A stretch of DNA of 11,487 nt, from assembly GCA_036344135.1 (NCBI GenBank), contig JAYYUG010000110.1:1-11487 (forward strand). Direction: 5' to 3'. Below the pieces are notes generated by a model, which did not search any database, was not told the DNA's origin, and was given only the letters and a program-made list of their open reading frames with translations. The DNA is from GCA-002731945 sp036344135 (GTDB taxonomy: Bacteria > Pseudomonadota > Alphaproteobacteria > MED-G09). Of this stretch, positions 1 to 7,379 are shown piece by piece (position 1 is the first letter of the stretch; every line of letters starts with the position of its first letter). Position numbers and translations under genes: made by a program.

Positions 1-571
1 CTTCACCACCTAGCCCAGGCATTCTTATCTTTAATCCCTTTAGGTCATCTATTTCATTAATTTCTTTATTAAACCACCCACCCATTTGAACGCCCGTATT
101 AGCTGATTGAAATGCTATGATATTGAACCTTTCACTCAATTTATTCCAAAGCTCTTGACCCCCTCCATGATCTATCCATGCATTTAATTCATTTGCAGTC
201 ATTCCAAAAGGCACAGAGGTAAAAAAATTAAAACCTATGTTTTTACCTTGCCAGTAATATTCTGCACCATTATATAAATCTGCAACTCCGCTTGTAGCCG
301 CATCAAAAGCCTCTAAAGCAGGAACAAGCTCTCCAGCGGCATAAACTTTTATCTCAATTTCTCCTTCAGTGGCAATTTTCATATGACGAGCTATTCTTTC
401 TGGAGAAGTTCCAAGCCCAGGAAAATTTTTTGGCCAAGTACTTGCCATTACTAATCTTCTGATATTTTTTGAAAGAGCTGGTTTATTTATCAATCCACCA
501 AGCAATAGGCTAGAACCCCCTGTAACAAGAAATTCACGACGCCTAAATTTTTTCGTTTTGTTTTTTTTCAT
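1..571 (-). CDS. TRAP transporter solute-binding protein, TakP/DctP-like (3' end missing)
   Basis: Not closed inside the window: 190 codons read leftward from ATG at 569-571 to the edge. The protein starts with a lysine/arginine-rich stretch, a twin-arginine motif RRREFL at residues 10-15, a hydrophobic segment (about 16-32) and PALSK, which looks like a Tat-type export signal. The mature part reads ASTWPKNFPGLGTSPERIA, then GELVPALEAFDA, SVPFGMT, and GGWFNKEI followed by DLKGLKIRMPGLGGE. That order is typical of periplasmic TRAP binding proteins of the TakP (2-oxo acid) type, usually about 360 residues, so roughly half is present. It should capture an organic acid in the periplasm for a DctQM-type permease, presumably encoded beyond the left edge. 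It starts 20 bases after bpt and likely shares its transcript. The family is clear; the substrate is inference. Confidence 0.88.
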   Translation of the reverse strand, partial: MKKNKTKKFRRREFLVTGGSSLLLGGLINKPALSKNIRRLVMASTWPKNFPGLGTSPERIARHMKIATEGEIEIKVYAAGELVPALEAFDAATSGVADLYNGAEYYWQGKNIGFNFFTSVPFGMTANELNAWIDHGGGQELWNKLSERFNIIAFQSANTGVQMGGWFNKEINEIDDLKGLKIRMPGLGGE

Positions 572-591
572 TAATATCTCGATTTTAGAAA

Positions 592-1305
592 TTAAATTTT
601 TTGCCAAGAGTTATTAATCAATATTTCTGAAGTCTTAAAATTACTTTTGTATTCCATTTCCTGACAGCCTTCCACCCAGTAGCCTAGATATAAATATGGT
701 TTATTAATAGACTTGGCGAATTGAATGTGGTCAAGAATAATATATTTACCTAGTGAGTTTTTTAAATATGCAGGATCATAAAAAGAATACACTAACGATA
801 GAGAATCTTTTAAGAAATCAGATATACAGCATGCTATTAATCTTTCCTTATGCCGGTATTCCATAATCCTAGATTGAATGCCTGAATCAGCAATCATATT
901 TTTATATTCTTCAAATAACATCTCATTCATCTCACTTTTAGGGTGCTTAAAAGAGAGATATTTTTTAAAAAGTAAAAATTGCTCCATAGAAGGGTAATCA
1001 ATTAATTTTATATTAAACAAACCCTTGTTTTTATTTCTAATTCTTTTTTGACTTTTGCTTGGAATAAAACCATCGATTATAATTCTAATAGATCTACATG
1101 AACTACATTTTTCACATACTTGTCTGTACAATATATTTTGGCTTCTTCTAAATCCCTTCTGAATAAGTAAATTGTATAGGTCTTCACCATCTTCATTAGG
1201 AATAAAAGAAAAAATTTTCTTTTCATGCATATGACTTTTGTAAGCACACTGAAATGGCTTAGAAAGAAAGAAGTCTTCTCTATGAAACATTTTTATTTTA
1301 TTCAT
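592..1305 (-). CDS. bpt: Aspartate/glutamate leucyltransferase (arginyltransferase family)
   Basis: 237 residues, close to the usual 240-260 for the bacterial ATE family. The N-terminal domain has Cys20 and the cluster C64-x2-C67-x2-C70, preceded by GFRRSQ (51-56) and followed by RSIRI and SKSQKRIRNKN, all hallmarks of the family. The C-terminal acetyltransferase-like domain carries YSFYDP (173-178), SLGKY (184-188) and YLGYWVEG (206-213) with the downstream EYKSNF. Known family members transfer leucine (or arginine) from aminoacyl-tRNA to N-terminal Asp/Glu of proteins, marking them for ClpS/ClpAP degradation in the cytoplasm. The bacterial family mostly uses leucine, so I prefer bpt, but specificity cannot be read from sequence. 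The start lies one base after the stop of the upstream permease gene, so translation is probably coupled. Confidence 0.93.
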   Translation of the reverse strand: MNKIKMFHREDFFLSKPFQCAYKSHMHEKKIFSFIPNEDGEDLYNLLIQKGFRRSQNILYRQVCEKCSSCRSIRIIIDGFIPSKSQKRIRNKNKGLFNIKLIDYPSMEQFLLFKKYLSFKHPKSEMNEMLFEEYKNMIADSGIQSRIMEYRHKERLIACCISDFLKDSLSLVYSFYDPAYLKNSLGKYIILDHIQFAKSINKPYLYLGYWVEGCQEMEYKSNFKTSEILINNSWQKI

Positions 1306-1306
1306 T

Positions 1307-3121
1307 TTAGATACCGAAATACACAGTTAGGCTATATGTTACCCACAAGATTATAATTAATGGTATACCAGATTTTAAATAATCAACAAATTTATAAGCC
1401 CCTGGCCCCATAACCATTAAATTGGTTTGATATCCTATTGGAGTAGCAAAAGAACAATTAGCTGCGAAGATAACGCAAAAAATAAACGGCTCGGGCTGCA
1501 TCTGGAAATCATTAGCAAGATTTATAGCTATAGGAGTAAATAATACCGCAGTAGCATTATTACTAAGAAAGTTTGTTATTATGGCTATGACAATAAATAG
1601 TAAAGACAAAACTAACGGTATGCTTAGATTATTAGTTAGTAACATTAAGGTATCAGCAATTAATTTTGCCCCTCCTGTTTCCTGAAGAACAGTAGATAAC
1701 ATTAACGTAGAGGCTACCAGCAAATAGATTTTTATATCTAAAGAAGACAAAGCTTCTTTAATGCTAAGGACATTAAAGATAAGCATCAGAGCTGCCCCCA
1801 ATAAGGCTGCGGTTGTGATATTTAAGAAGCCTGTTGCAGCAGAGATTATTGTAACTGCAAAAATAATCCTAGACCTTTGACTAAATTTTTTTAAAGGCAG
1901 TGAGATTGCAGACCATTCTATAGGAAAAATATCATTATGTGCTCTAAGTCTTCTTATCGATTCTTCATCTCCTCTTATTAATAAGATATTTTCATGACTC
2001 AATTTTTGAGATCTAGGAGAGTTTCTGTCAAATTTCCTTTCTCTCTGGAGGCCAATAACCTTACAGTTTGTTTCGGTTTCAAAATTTGTTTGATTAATGG
2101 TTCTCCCTATCATGAAAGATCTTGGGGAAATAGCAGCCTCAATTATTAACTCTCTATCAGATTTATCATTCTCATAGCCTATCTTATCAAATATTTTATC
2201 ATTAGATTTAATCTTTTGGATTAGTTCATTCTTAGTTATCGCAATAACAAGCTTATCGTTCGTCTGAAGTATTATGTCATCAAACGGAGGTAGAATCTTT
2301 TCGTTATCTCTAATTATTAGATTTATAGTTGCGTCTTTAAGATCTGGAAGTAGGCCAGAGATAAAACTTTTTCCAAGTAACGGGTTTTCGGAATCTAAGC
2401 TTATTTCTACAAAATATTGTTTTCCACTATCTGATATCTCATAATCCTCTTCTTCGAGATGAGAATTTTTTCCCAATATCTTAGGGAGTATTAAGGTGAC
2501 ATATATAAAACCGACCGAGGCCAAAACTAATCCTTGTATTGTAAATTCGAAAAATCCAATCTGTTTCCCAATAAGAGACGAAGTTGCTCCTGAGACCAGG
2601 AGATTAGTAGAAGAACCAATTAAAGTGGTCATACCTCCCAATATACAAACATAAGATAAGGGTAATAATACCATTCTTGCGGTACGGTTTAATTGTCTGC
2701 TCAATGAGATAATTATAGGAATAAACATAATTATAATTGGAGTATTATTTAATAATGCGCTTAGTATTAACACCAAGATCATAACTAAAGGTAATTTGTA
2801 TTCTGAATATTTGTTACTATTACCAATAATTCTAGTAAAACTGTCAAAAGCGCCGGTAACTAGAAGGCCTTGTCCAATGATTAAAAGGCTCATTAAAGCT
2901 ATCAGGGCAGGGTTAGCAAAGCCTTGCAGTAGTAACTCCAGAGAAATTGGGTTTCCTGAAACAACTCCTAAAATAGGACTATTCTGAAAAAGTAAAAGTA
3001 AAGTAGAAATTGTTCCTAGAGCAATTATTTCAATTCTAATTTTATCTAAGAAATATAATAACATAGACAATATTATTAATATAAAAGTAATCCACATATA
3101 AACTTCAATTTCAAAGATCAT
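1307..3121 (-). CDS. SLC13/DASS-family permease with two RCK_C domains
   Basis: 604 residues. The N-terminal membrane half (about 10-215) has the DASS motifs LLNNTP at 123-128 and GSSTNLLVSG at 169-178. A soluble insert (about 230-395) holds two TrkA-C/RCK_C-like repeats, near 236-304 and 322-394. The second membrane half (about 415-603) has SNNATAVLFTPIA (520-532) and ATPIGYQTNLMVMGP (559-573), the pseudo-repeat of the first half. Such proteins move anions such as sulfate or dicarboxylates across the inner membrane with Na+ or H+; the RCK_C part may bind a regulatory ligand. Substrate is unknown. The chosen ATG overlaps the RDD gene by 11 bases; an alternative ATG at 3095-3097 would shorten it by 8 residues, and neither has a strong ribosome site. 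It sits between rdd and bpt, which are often direct neighbours in Alphaproteobacteria. Confidence 0.9.
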   Translation of the reverse strand: MIFEIEVYMWITFILIILSMLLYFLDKIRIEIIALGTISTLLLLFQNSPILGVVSGNPISLELLLQGFANPALIALMSLLIIGQGLLVTGAFDSFTRIIGNSNKYSEYKLPLVMILVLILSALLNNTPIIIMFIPIIISLSRQLNRTARMVLLPLSYVCILGGMTTLIGSSTNLLVSGATSSLIGKQIGFFEFTIQGLVLASVGFIYVTLILPKILGKNSHLEEEDYEISDSGKQYFVEISLDSENPLLGKSFISGLLPDLKDATINLIIRDNEKILPPFDDIILQTNDKLVIAITKNELIQKIKSNDKIFDKIGYENDKSDRELIIEAAISPRSFMIGRTINQTNFETETNCKVIGLQRERKFDRNSPRSQKLSHENILLIRGDEESIRRLRAHNDIFPIEWSAISLPLKKFSQRSRIIFAVTIISAATGFLNITTAALLGAALMLIFNVLSIKEALSSLDIKIYLLVASTLMLSTVLQETGGAKLIADTLMLLTNNLSIPLVLSLLFIVIAIITNFLSNNATAVLFTPIAINLANDFQMQPEPFIFCVIFAANCSFATPIGYQTNLMVMGPGAYKFVDYLKSGIPLIIILWVTYSLTVYFGI

Positions 3122-3566
3122 CTTTTCTCTCTTTTTTTTCGTAAGCCTCTATCTCATAAATAAGGTCATGAATACACTTTCTTTGTTTATTTAACAGAGG
3201 ATATAGAATTGAGATTAAAAATATAAGTCCTATTGGTAAACTCATAAAAAATATTAATGTATGTCCGAAAGCTGAAACTTTGCTTAATTTAGTCTTTTTT
3301 CTAATTTTTAAAACAATTCCTAGTATTTTCATTCCTGGTGTAGCTGAATGATCACCACCTAATGTGAAGGAAAAGTAAGATGAAAAGATTACAGGAATGA
3401 CAAAAGGAACAGACTTACCGATGATTCCTAAAGTAAGAACGCTTAAAAAGGAAATAATTATTAAAACTGTGAATGTTAGTATAGAAACAAGAAGTACATC
3501 TATAAAAGATGCAATCATTCTTTTTAATAAAATCTTTTCATAATAAGAAATGTTGATATTGTTCAT
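3111..3566 (-). CDS. RDD-family integral membrane protein
   Basis: 151 residues from ATG at 3564-3566. The protein opens with KRMIASFIDVLL (residues 15-26), the Arg/Asp signature that names the RDD family, has GDHSATPGMKILGI (71-84) in place of the common GxSPGK-type loop, and ends with KQRKCIHDLIYE (127-138), matching the conserved HDL motif. Hydrophobic stretches at about 20-46, 52-70 and 101-124 predict three membrane segments. The function of the family is poorly defined; some members have been proposed as ion transporters. An in-frame ATG at 3597-3599 would add 11 residues, but it leaves only about 3 bases after the candidate start of transcription and is outside the conserved domain, so I prefer the inner start. 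It is first in the leftward unit. RDD genes next to bpt are common in Alphaproteobacteria. Confidence 0.85.
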   Translation of the reverse strand: MNNINISYYEKILLKRMIASFIDVLLVSILTFTVLIIISFLSVLTLGIIGKSVPFVIPVIFSSYFSFTLGGDHSATPGMKILGIVLKIRKKTKLSKVSAFGHTLIFFMSLPIGLIFLISILYPLLNKQRKCIHDLIYEIEAYEKKERKDDL

Positions 3567-3578
3567 AAAAAATCTTTG

Positions 3579-3595
3579 TATAATTAAACTATAAT
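3579..3595 (+). promoter_or_regulatory. Two tandem TATAAT boxes before the phosphodiesterase gene
   Basis: Perfect TATAAT hexamers occur at 3579-3584 and 3590-3595, 11 bases apart, upstream of the ATG at 3620. The nearest -35-like element, TTGATA at 3553-3558, is 20 bases from the first box, longer than ideal. Use of the second box would give an untranslated leader of about 18 bases with no Shine-Dalgarno. This is the only non-coding stretch between the divergent genes, so a rightward promoter is expected here; the exact box is uncertain. Confidence 0.35.
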
Positions 3596-3608
3596 ACATA
3601 ATTAAGAC

Positions 3609-3636
3609 ATTAAAATAAAATGACCTTTTTTTTCAA
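3609..3636 (-). promoter_or_regulatory. Candidate sigma-70-type promoter for the leftward RDD-SLC13-bpt-TRAP unit
   Basis: Read on the minus strand, TTGAAA (plus positions 3631-3636) is followed after 16 bases by TTTAAT (3609-3614). Each differs from consensus in one base. Transcription would start near 3602, leaving about 36 bases before the RDD ATG at 3566, which favours that start over the ATG at 3599. In such AT-rich DNA chance matches are common, so this is a suggestion only. The -35 box lies inside the start of the divergent phosphodiesterase gene. Confidence 0.35.
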
Positions 3637-4366
3637 AGACCTAAAGTTTTTTCCATTTGCTCATAGGGGAGGATCAGACTATGCGCCAGAAAATTCCTTT
3701 GAGGCTTTTAATGCTGCTGTAGGTTTGGGATATAAGTTATTAGAAACAGATTTGCACACAACTAAAGATGGATATATTTTAGCTTTCCATGACCCATCTC
3801 TAGATAGAGTAACGGACGCAAGCGGCCTAATAAGTGACAAAACTTATTCAGATATAAAAAAAATTAAGATATTTGGAAAATATAAAATTCCGTTATTTTC
3901 TGATTTATTAGAAGCATTTCCAGAATGTTTTTTTTCAGTTGATATAAAGTCAGACGCAACCGTCATGCCGGTTATAGATTTAGTTAAAAAAACAAATTCC
4001 CTTAATAGAATTTGTATTGGCTCATTCTCACAAAAGAGAATAAACATTATCAAAAATAATCTTACTGATAGATGCCTAACATCGATGGGGCCCTTCGATA
4101 TTATAAAAGCTAAATTTAATTCATATTTCCAATATAGAGTTAAAATTGATTCAATTTTTGCTTCATTGCCCGTAAAAAAATATAATTTAGATCTCTTGAA
4201 CAAGAGAAATATAAGCTATTTAAAGTCTATCAATATTAAAGTTATAGCTTGGACGATTAATCAAGAGAATGAAATAAGAAGATTAATAGACCTAGGAGTC
4301 GATGGAATAATGACTGATAAGATAGTGCTTTTAAAAAGTATATTAAAGGAAAAGAATTTATGGTAA
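3620..4366 (+). CDS. Glycerophosphodiester phosphodiesterase, cytoplasmic UgpQ-like
   Basis: 248 residues, a usual length for the small cytoplasmic GDPD enzymes; no signal peptide. The catalytic TIM-barrel motifs are present in order: H15-R16-G17-G18, PENSFEAF (23-30), E42-x-D44, TKDG (48-51), H57-D58, then LDRVTD. IPLFSDLL and SVDIKSD follow, and the C-terminal part has AWTINQ and GVDGIMTDK. The last two are the late barrel motifs. The family cleaves glycerophosphodiesters, from membrane lipid turnover, into glycerol 3-phosphate and an alcohol, with a divalent metal. DIKSD rather than the ExK form is seen in the alphaproteobacterial UgpQ2-like subgroup, so I do not read it as a defect. It is the first rightward gene after the divergent promoter region; 75 bases separate it from glyA, so it may be transcribed alone or with it. 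Confidence 0.9.
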   Translation: MTFFFKDLKFFPFAHRGGSDYAPENSFEAFNAAVGLGYKLLETDLHTTKDGYILAFHDPSLDRVTDASGLISDKTYSDIKKIKIFGKYKIPLFSDLLEAFPECFFSVDIKSDATVMPVIDLVKKTNSLNRICIGSFSQKRINIIKNNLTDRCLTSMGPFDIIKAKFNSYFQYRVKIDSIFASLPVKKYNLDLLNKRNISYLKSINIKVIAWTINQENEIRRLIDLGVDGIMTDKIVLLKSILKEKNLW

Positions 4367-4386
4367 AAATATTTTTAATTGTGTTA

Positions 4387-4398
4387 TGGAACATTCCA
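4387..4398. repeat. Small inverted repeat in the glyA leader
   Basis: TGGAA-CA-TTCCA is a dyad with 5-base arms and a 2-base centre, 43 bases before the glyA ATG. It is in the 75-base gap between the phosphodiesterase gene and glyA. The same gap also contains the AT-only palindrome TAAAAATATTTTTA at 4364-4377, overlapping the preceding stop codon. Neither has the GC-rich stem plus T-run of an intrinsic terminator. The dyad could be an operator for a transcription factor, but a 5-base-arm repeat can easily arise by chance. Confidence 0.25.
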
Positions 4399-5335
4399 AT
4401 ATACAAAATGTAGTAATGAAAGGTTGATTTATATTAAAATTATGTCCGAAGTTAGTAATAAAAATCATTATGACAACAATTCAGTTTTTTTTTCCTCAAA
4501 TTTAAAAGAAACCGACGAAGAATTGTATAATGCATTGAGGTTTGAATTAAAAAGACAACAGGAAAATATAGAACTAATTGCCTCCGAAAATATTGTTTCT
4601 CAATCTGTGCTTGAAGCCCAAGGATCAATAATGACTAACAAATATGCTGAAGGTTATCCTGGGAGAAGATACTATGGTGGTTGTGATCATGTAGATAAAG
4701 CTGAAGAGCTTGCTATTGAACGAGCATGTAAATTATTTAATACAAATTTCGCAAACGTACAACCTCATTCTGGCTCTCAAGCTAATCAAGCTGTATTTCA
4801 ATCATTACTCACTCCTGGAGACACTATTATGGGTATGAGCCTTGAGGCAGGAGGTCATTTAACCCATGGTGCAAAACCTAATCAATCGGGAAAATGGTTT
4901 AATGCCATTCACTATGGTGTAAAGGAAGAGGATTGTTTAATAGACTTTGAAGAAGTAGAGGAATTAGCCAATAAGCATAAACCAAATTTAATAATTGCAG
5001 GAGGTTCTGCATATCCAAGACAAATAGATTTTAAGAAATTCAAAGATATTGCAACTTCCGTTGGCGCTTATCTATTAGTAGATATGGCGCATTTTGCTGG
5101 GCTAGTGGCGTCAGGTCACTATCCATCTCCATTTCCTCATGCAGATGTTGCAACAACGACTACTCATAAGACCTTACGAGGACCAAGAGGTGGCATGATA
5201 CTCAGCAATGACGAAGAGATATCCAATAAAATTAATTCTGCTATCTTTCCAGGTATTCAAGGGGGTCCACTCATGCATATAATTCTTGCTAAAGCAGTTG
5301 CATTTGGCGAGGCATTGAAACCAGATTTCAAAATC

Positions 5336-5338
5336 TAA
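5336..5338 (+). other. In-frame TAA inside glyA (Tyr to stop)
   Basis: The reading is ALKPDFKI-stop-SKNVIENAKILANTL. E. coli GlyA has EFKTYQQQVAKNAK at the equivalent place, so the stop replaces the tyrosine exactly and no base is gained or lost. A T or C to A change in the third base of a TAT/TAC codon explains it. Other genes here also end in TAA, so TAA is not reassigned in this organism. Confidence 0.92.
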
Positions 5339-5743
5339 TCGAAGAATGTTATTGAAAATGCAAAAATACTTGCCAATACTCTCTTGGAGGATGGATTTGA
5401 TATTGTTTCTGGTGGAACAGATAGCAATCTAATTTTACTAGACTTGAGACCAAAAGGTTTAAAAGGAAGTGAGGCAGAGAGTGCTTTAGGTAAAACAAAT
5501 ATTACCTGTAATAAGAATGTTGTGCCTTTTGATCCTGAAAAACCAACTGTGACTTCTGGAATTAGGTTAGGTACTCCCGCATGTACTACTCGAGGTTTTG
5601 GCCCACTAGAGTTTAAAAAAACTGGTGAACTTATTTGTGAAGTTCTAAATACTCTATGTGACGATAAAAATAGTTCTAACAAAGAAATTGAAGAAAAAGT
5701 TAAAAAAGAAGTTATTCTTCTTTGTAATCAATTTCCAATATAT

Positions 5744-5747
5744 GAGG
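5744..5747 (+). promoter_or_regulatory. Shine-Dalgarno for nrdR inside the glyA end
   Basis: GAGG, followed by A, lies 7 bases before the nrdR ATG and within the last codons of glyA. It supports the ATG at 5755, which overlaps the glyA stop in TAATG. Confidence 0.6.
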
Positions 5748-5754
5748 ATTTTTA

Positions 5755-6222
5755 ATGCGTTGTCCTTTTTGTGGTAATTCAGACACTCAAGTAAGAGACT
5801 CTCGACCTACTGAGGAAGAGGCCGCTATCAGAAGAAGGAGACAATGTTTAGCGTGTGGAGGTAGGTTTACTACTTTTGAAAGGATTCAAATGCGAGATCT
5901 AACTGTGGTTAAGAGGTCTGGTCGTAGGGCTCCTTTTGATCGAGATAAGCTTATGAGATCAGTTCAAATTGCCATTCGAAAAAGGGATATTGATCCAGAA
6001 AAGATTGAAAAGATGGTTACAGGAATCATAAGGCAATTAGAAAGCACAGGTGAGTCAGATATTCCTTCAAACTTAATTGGAAGTTTAATTACGGCTGCAT
6101 TGCGTGAGCTGGATATGGTGGCATATGTAAGGTTTGCTTCAGTTTATAAAAATTTTCGAGCTGTGGGTGATTTTGAGGATTTTGTAGGTGATCTCGATAA
6201 TCCTCCAAATTTAAATGACTAG
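5755..6222 (+). CDS. nrdR: Transcriptional repressor NrdR
   Basis: 155 residues, the standard length. The N-terminal zinc ribbon has C3-x2-C6 and C31-x2-C34 with the intervening RDSRPTEEEAAIRRRRQC, and FTTFERIQ follows. The ATP-cone domain spans about 49-139, from VVKRSGRRAPFDRDKL to VAYVRFASVYKNF. NrdR senses ATP/dATP through the cone and represses ribonucleotide reductase genes at NrdR boxes; no reductase gene lies in this window, so it must act elsewhere. Its ATG shares one base with the glyA stop, so the two are translationally coupled. If the glyA stop is real, ribosomes would terminate about 420 bases upstream, which could reduce nrdR expression. nrdR between glyA and ribD is a common alphaproteobacterial arrangement. 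Confidence 0.97.
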   Translation: MRCPFCGNSDTQVRDSRPTEEEAAIRRRRQCLACGGRFTTFERIQMRDLTVVKRSGRRAPFDRDKLMRSVQIAIRKRDIDPEKIEKMVTGIIRQLESTGESDIPSNLIGSLITAALRELDMVAYVRFASVYKNFRAVGDFEDFVGDLDNPPNLND

Positions 6223-6260
6223 CATTGATTATTAAATAAATCATTTGTAAATAGAATAGT

Positions 6261-7379
6261 ATGAAAATCACTTCAAATAATGAAGATAAGATGTATATGA
6301 GATACGCATTAAATCTAGCCAAAAGAAACCTAGGTAATACAGGAAAGAATCCTTCCGTTGGTTGTGTGATAGTATCTAAAGAAAGAGAAATAATAAGTGC
6401 AGAATCAACAGGGTTAGGTGGTTCTCCACATGCAGAAAAATTAGCAATAGAAAAAAGTTGTACGGATATTGAAGGTGCGACTGTATATGTAACTTTGGAG
6501 CCATGTAATCATTCAGGAAAAACCCCCCCTTGTGCAGAATTATTAGTGAAAGAAAAAATTTCAAGAGTGGTTATTTCTCAGAAAGATGATCACCCACTTG
6601 TGAATGGAAAAGGTATTAAATTCCTAAAGAACTCTAATGTAGTAGTTGATATTGGGGTATTAGAAGAAGAAGCAAATTTAATTAATGGCGGATTTCTTAA
6701 TAGGGTTAAAAATGGAAAACCTAAAATTAATATTAAAATAGCAAGCTCTGCTGACGGCAAAACTGCATTGCATGATGGAAAATCAAAGTGGATAACCAAC
6801 GATCTATCAAGAAAATATGGACATCGTTTGAGATCTACTCATGATGCAATATTAGTAGGAATAAATACTGTCTTATCTGATGATCCGATGCTTAATTGTA
6901 GACTTCAAGGGCTTCAAGGTAGATCGCCCTGTAGAATTATTCTTGATACAAATCTTAGAATCCCAGAAGATTCTAAAATTATAAAAACAGCCAATGATAT
7001 TAATACAATTATTTTTACAAATCTTAATGCTAGCAAAAACAAAATTAAAAAATTAGAACTTCTAAATGTAAAGGTATTGAAAGTTTCACAATTGGAAAGT
7101 TCTTATTTAAATGTTGATGAAATCTTACTTCAAATCGGTAAGGCAGGTATAAACAATCTCTTAATTGAAGGTGGTCATACGATAATAACTTCTTTTTTAT
7201 CTTCAGAAAACGTAAAATTAATATACTGGTTCACTTCTGATAAGATAATTGGTGGAGATGGTCTCTCTAGTATTGGAAACCTAAATCTTCGAAATATTAA
7301 GGAAGGGCCAAATCTAAAATTAATCGAAATGATAAATCTCAATAATAATTATCTTAAAACATACGAGGTATTAAAATAA
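6261..7379 (+). CDS. ribD: Bifunctional riboflavin biosynthesis deaminase/reductase RibD
   Basis: 372 residues, normal for the two-domain enzyme. The N-terminal deaminase domain (about 8-150) has NPSVGCVIV (30-38), the zinc-site H57-A-E59 and PCNHSGKTPPC with C82 and C91. The C-terminal reductase domain (about 152-372) starts KPKINIKIASSADGKTA (S163, D165, G166) and has KWITN, DAILVGINTVLSDDPMLNCR and LLIEGGH (E303-G-G-H306). It deaminates the pyrimidine from GTP cyclohydrolase II and then reduces its ribosyl side chain with NADPH, giving 5-amino-6-ribitylamino-uracil phosphate. A 38-base gap separates it from nrdR, too short for an FMN riboswitch. Its stop overlaps the next ATG in TAATG. No clear Shine-Dalgarno precedes the start, but it fits the family N-terminus. 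Confidence 0.96.
   Translation: MKITSNNEDKMYMRYALNLAKRNLGNTGKNPSVGCVIVSKEREIISAESTGLGGSPHAEKLAIEKSCTDIEGATVYVTLEPCNHSGKTPPCAELLVKEKISRVVISQKDDHPLVNGKGIKFLKNSNVVVDIGVLEEEANLINGGFLNRVKNGKPKINIKIASSADGKTALHDGKSKWITNDLSRKYGHRLRSTHDAILVGINTVLSDDPMLNCRLQGLQGRSPCRIILDTNLRIPEDSKIIKTANDINTIIFTNLNASKNKIKKLELLNVKVLKVSQLESSYLNVDEILLQIGKAGINNLLIEGGHTIITSFLSSENVKLIYWFTSDKIIGGDGLSSIGNLNLRNIKEGPNLKLIEMINLNNNYLKTYEVLK

Larger units (their letters stand above)
4442..5755 (+). pseudogene. glyA: Serine hydroxymethyltransferase gene interrupted by one in-frame stop
   Basis: Read through the stop, the frame gives 437 residues, a normal SHMT length, with IELIASENIVS (43-53), NKYAEGYPGRRYYGG, QPHSGSQAN, GHLTHGAKPNQSGKWF, VDMAHFAGLVASG, and the PLP lysine K243 in TTTTHKTLRGPRGG. 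Downstream are IVSGGTDSNLILLDLR, ITCNKNVVPFDPEKP and VTSGIRLGTPACTTRGFG. SHMT converts serine and tetrahydrofolate to glycine and methylene-tetrahydrofolate in the cytoplasm, the main one-carbon source. Codon 299 (5336-5338) is TAA where homologues have Tyr after DFK; the rest continues in the same frame. The C-terminal part has no ATG or ribosome site of its own: its first in-frame candidate is TTG at 5384. The ATG at 4442 is chosen because it fits the family N-terminus; upstream in-frame codons lack homology. If the stop is a sequence error, this is an intact glyA. Confidence 0.9.

Noticed and set aside
1128..1140. NrdR-box-like ACAATATATTTTG
   Set aside because: A single imperfect copy inside the bpt coding region; true sites are paired and lie upstream of reductase genes.
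3567..3599. Longer RDD protein starting at ATG 3597-3599
   Set aside because: The extra 11 residues lie outside the conserved domain, and the candidate transcription start would leave almost no leader.
3844..4203. Antisense open frame of 119 codons within the phosphodiesterase gene
   Set aside because: No family resemblance and it lies fully opposite a well-conserved gene; a shadow of AT-rich coding sequence.
5384..5755. Separate small gene for the C-terminal part of glyA
   Set aside because: It begins at a TTG with no ribosome site, and GlyA homology continues upstream of it in the same frame right up to the TAA.
6226..6243. Hairpin TGATT-attaaata-AATCA after nrdR as a terminator
   Set aside because: Only five mostly A-T pairs and no T-run; it is too weak, and nrdR and ribD are closely spaced.
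6223..6260. FMN riboswitch before ribD
   Set aside because: The gap is only 38 bases and lacks the conserved multi-stem RFN pattern; riboflavin control by this element is not supported here.
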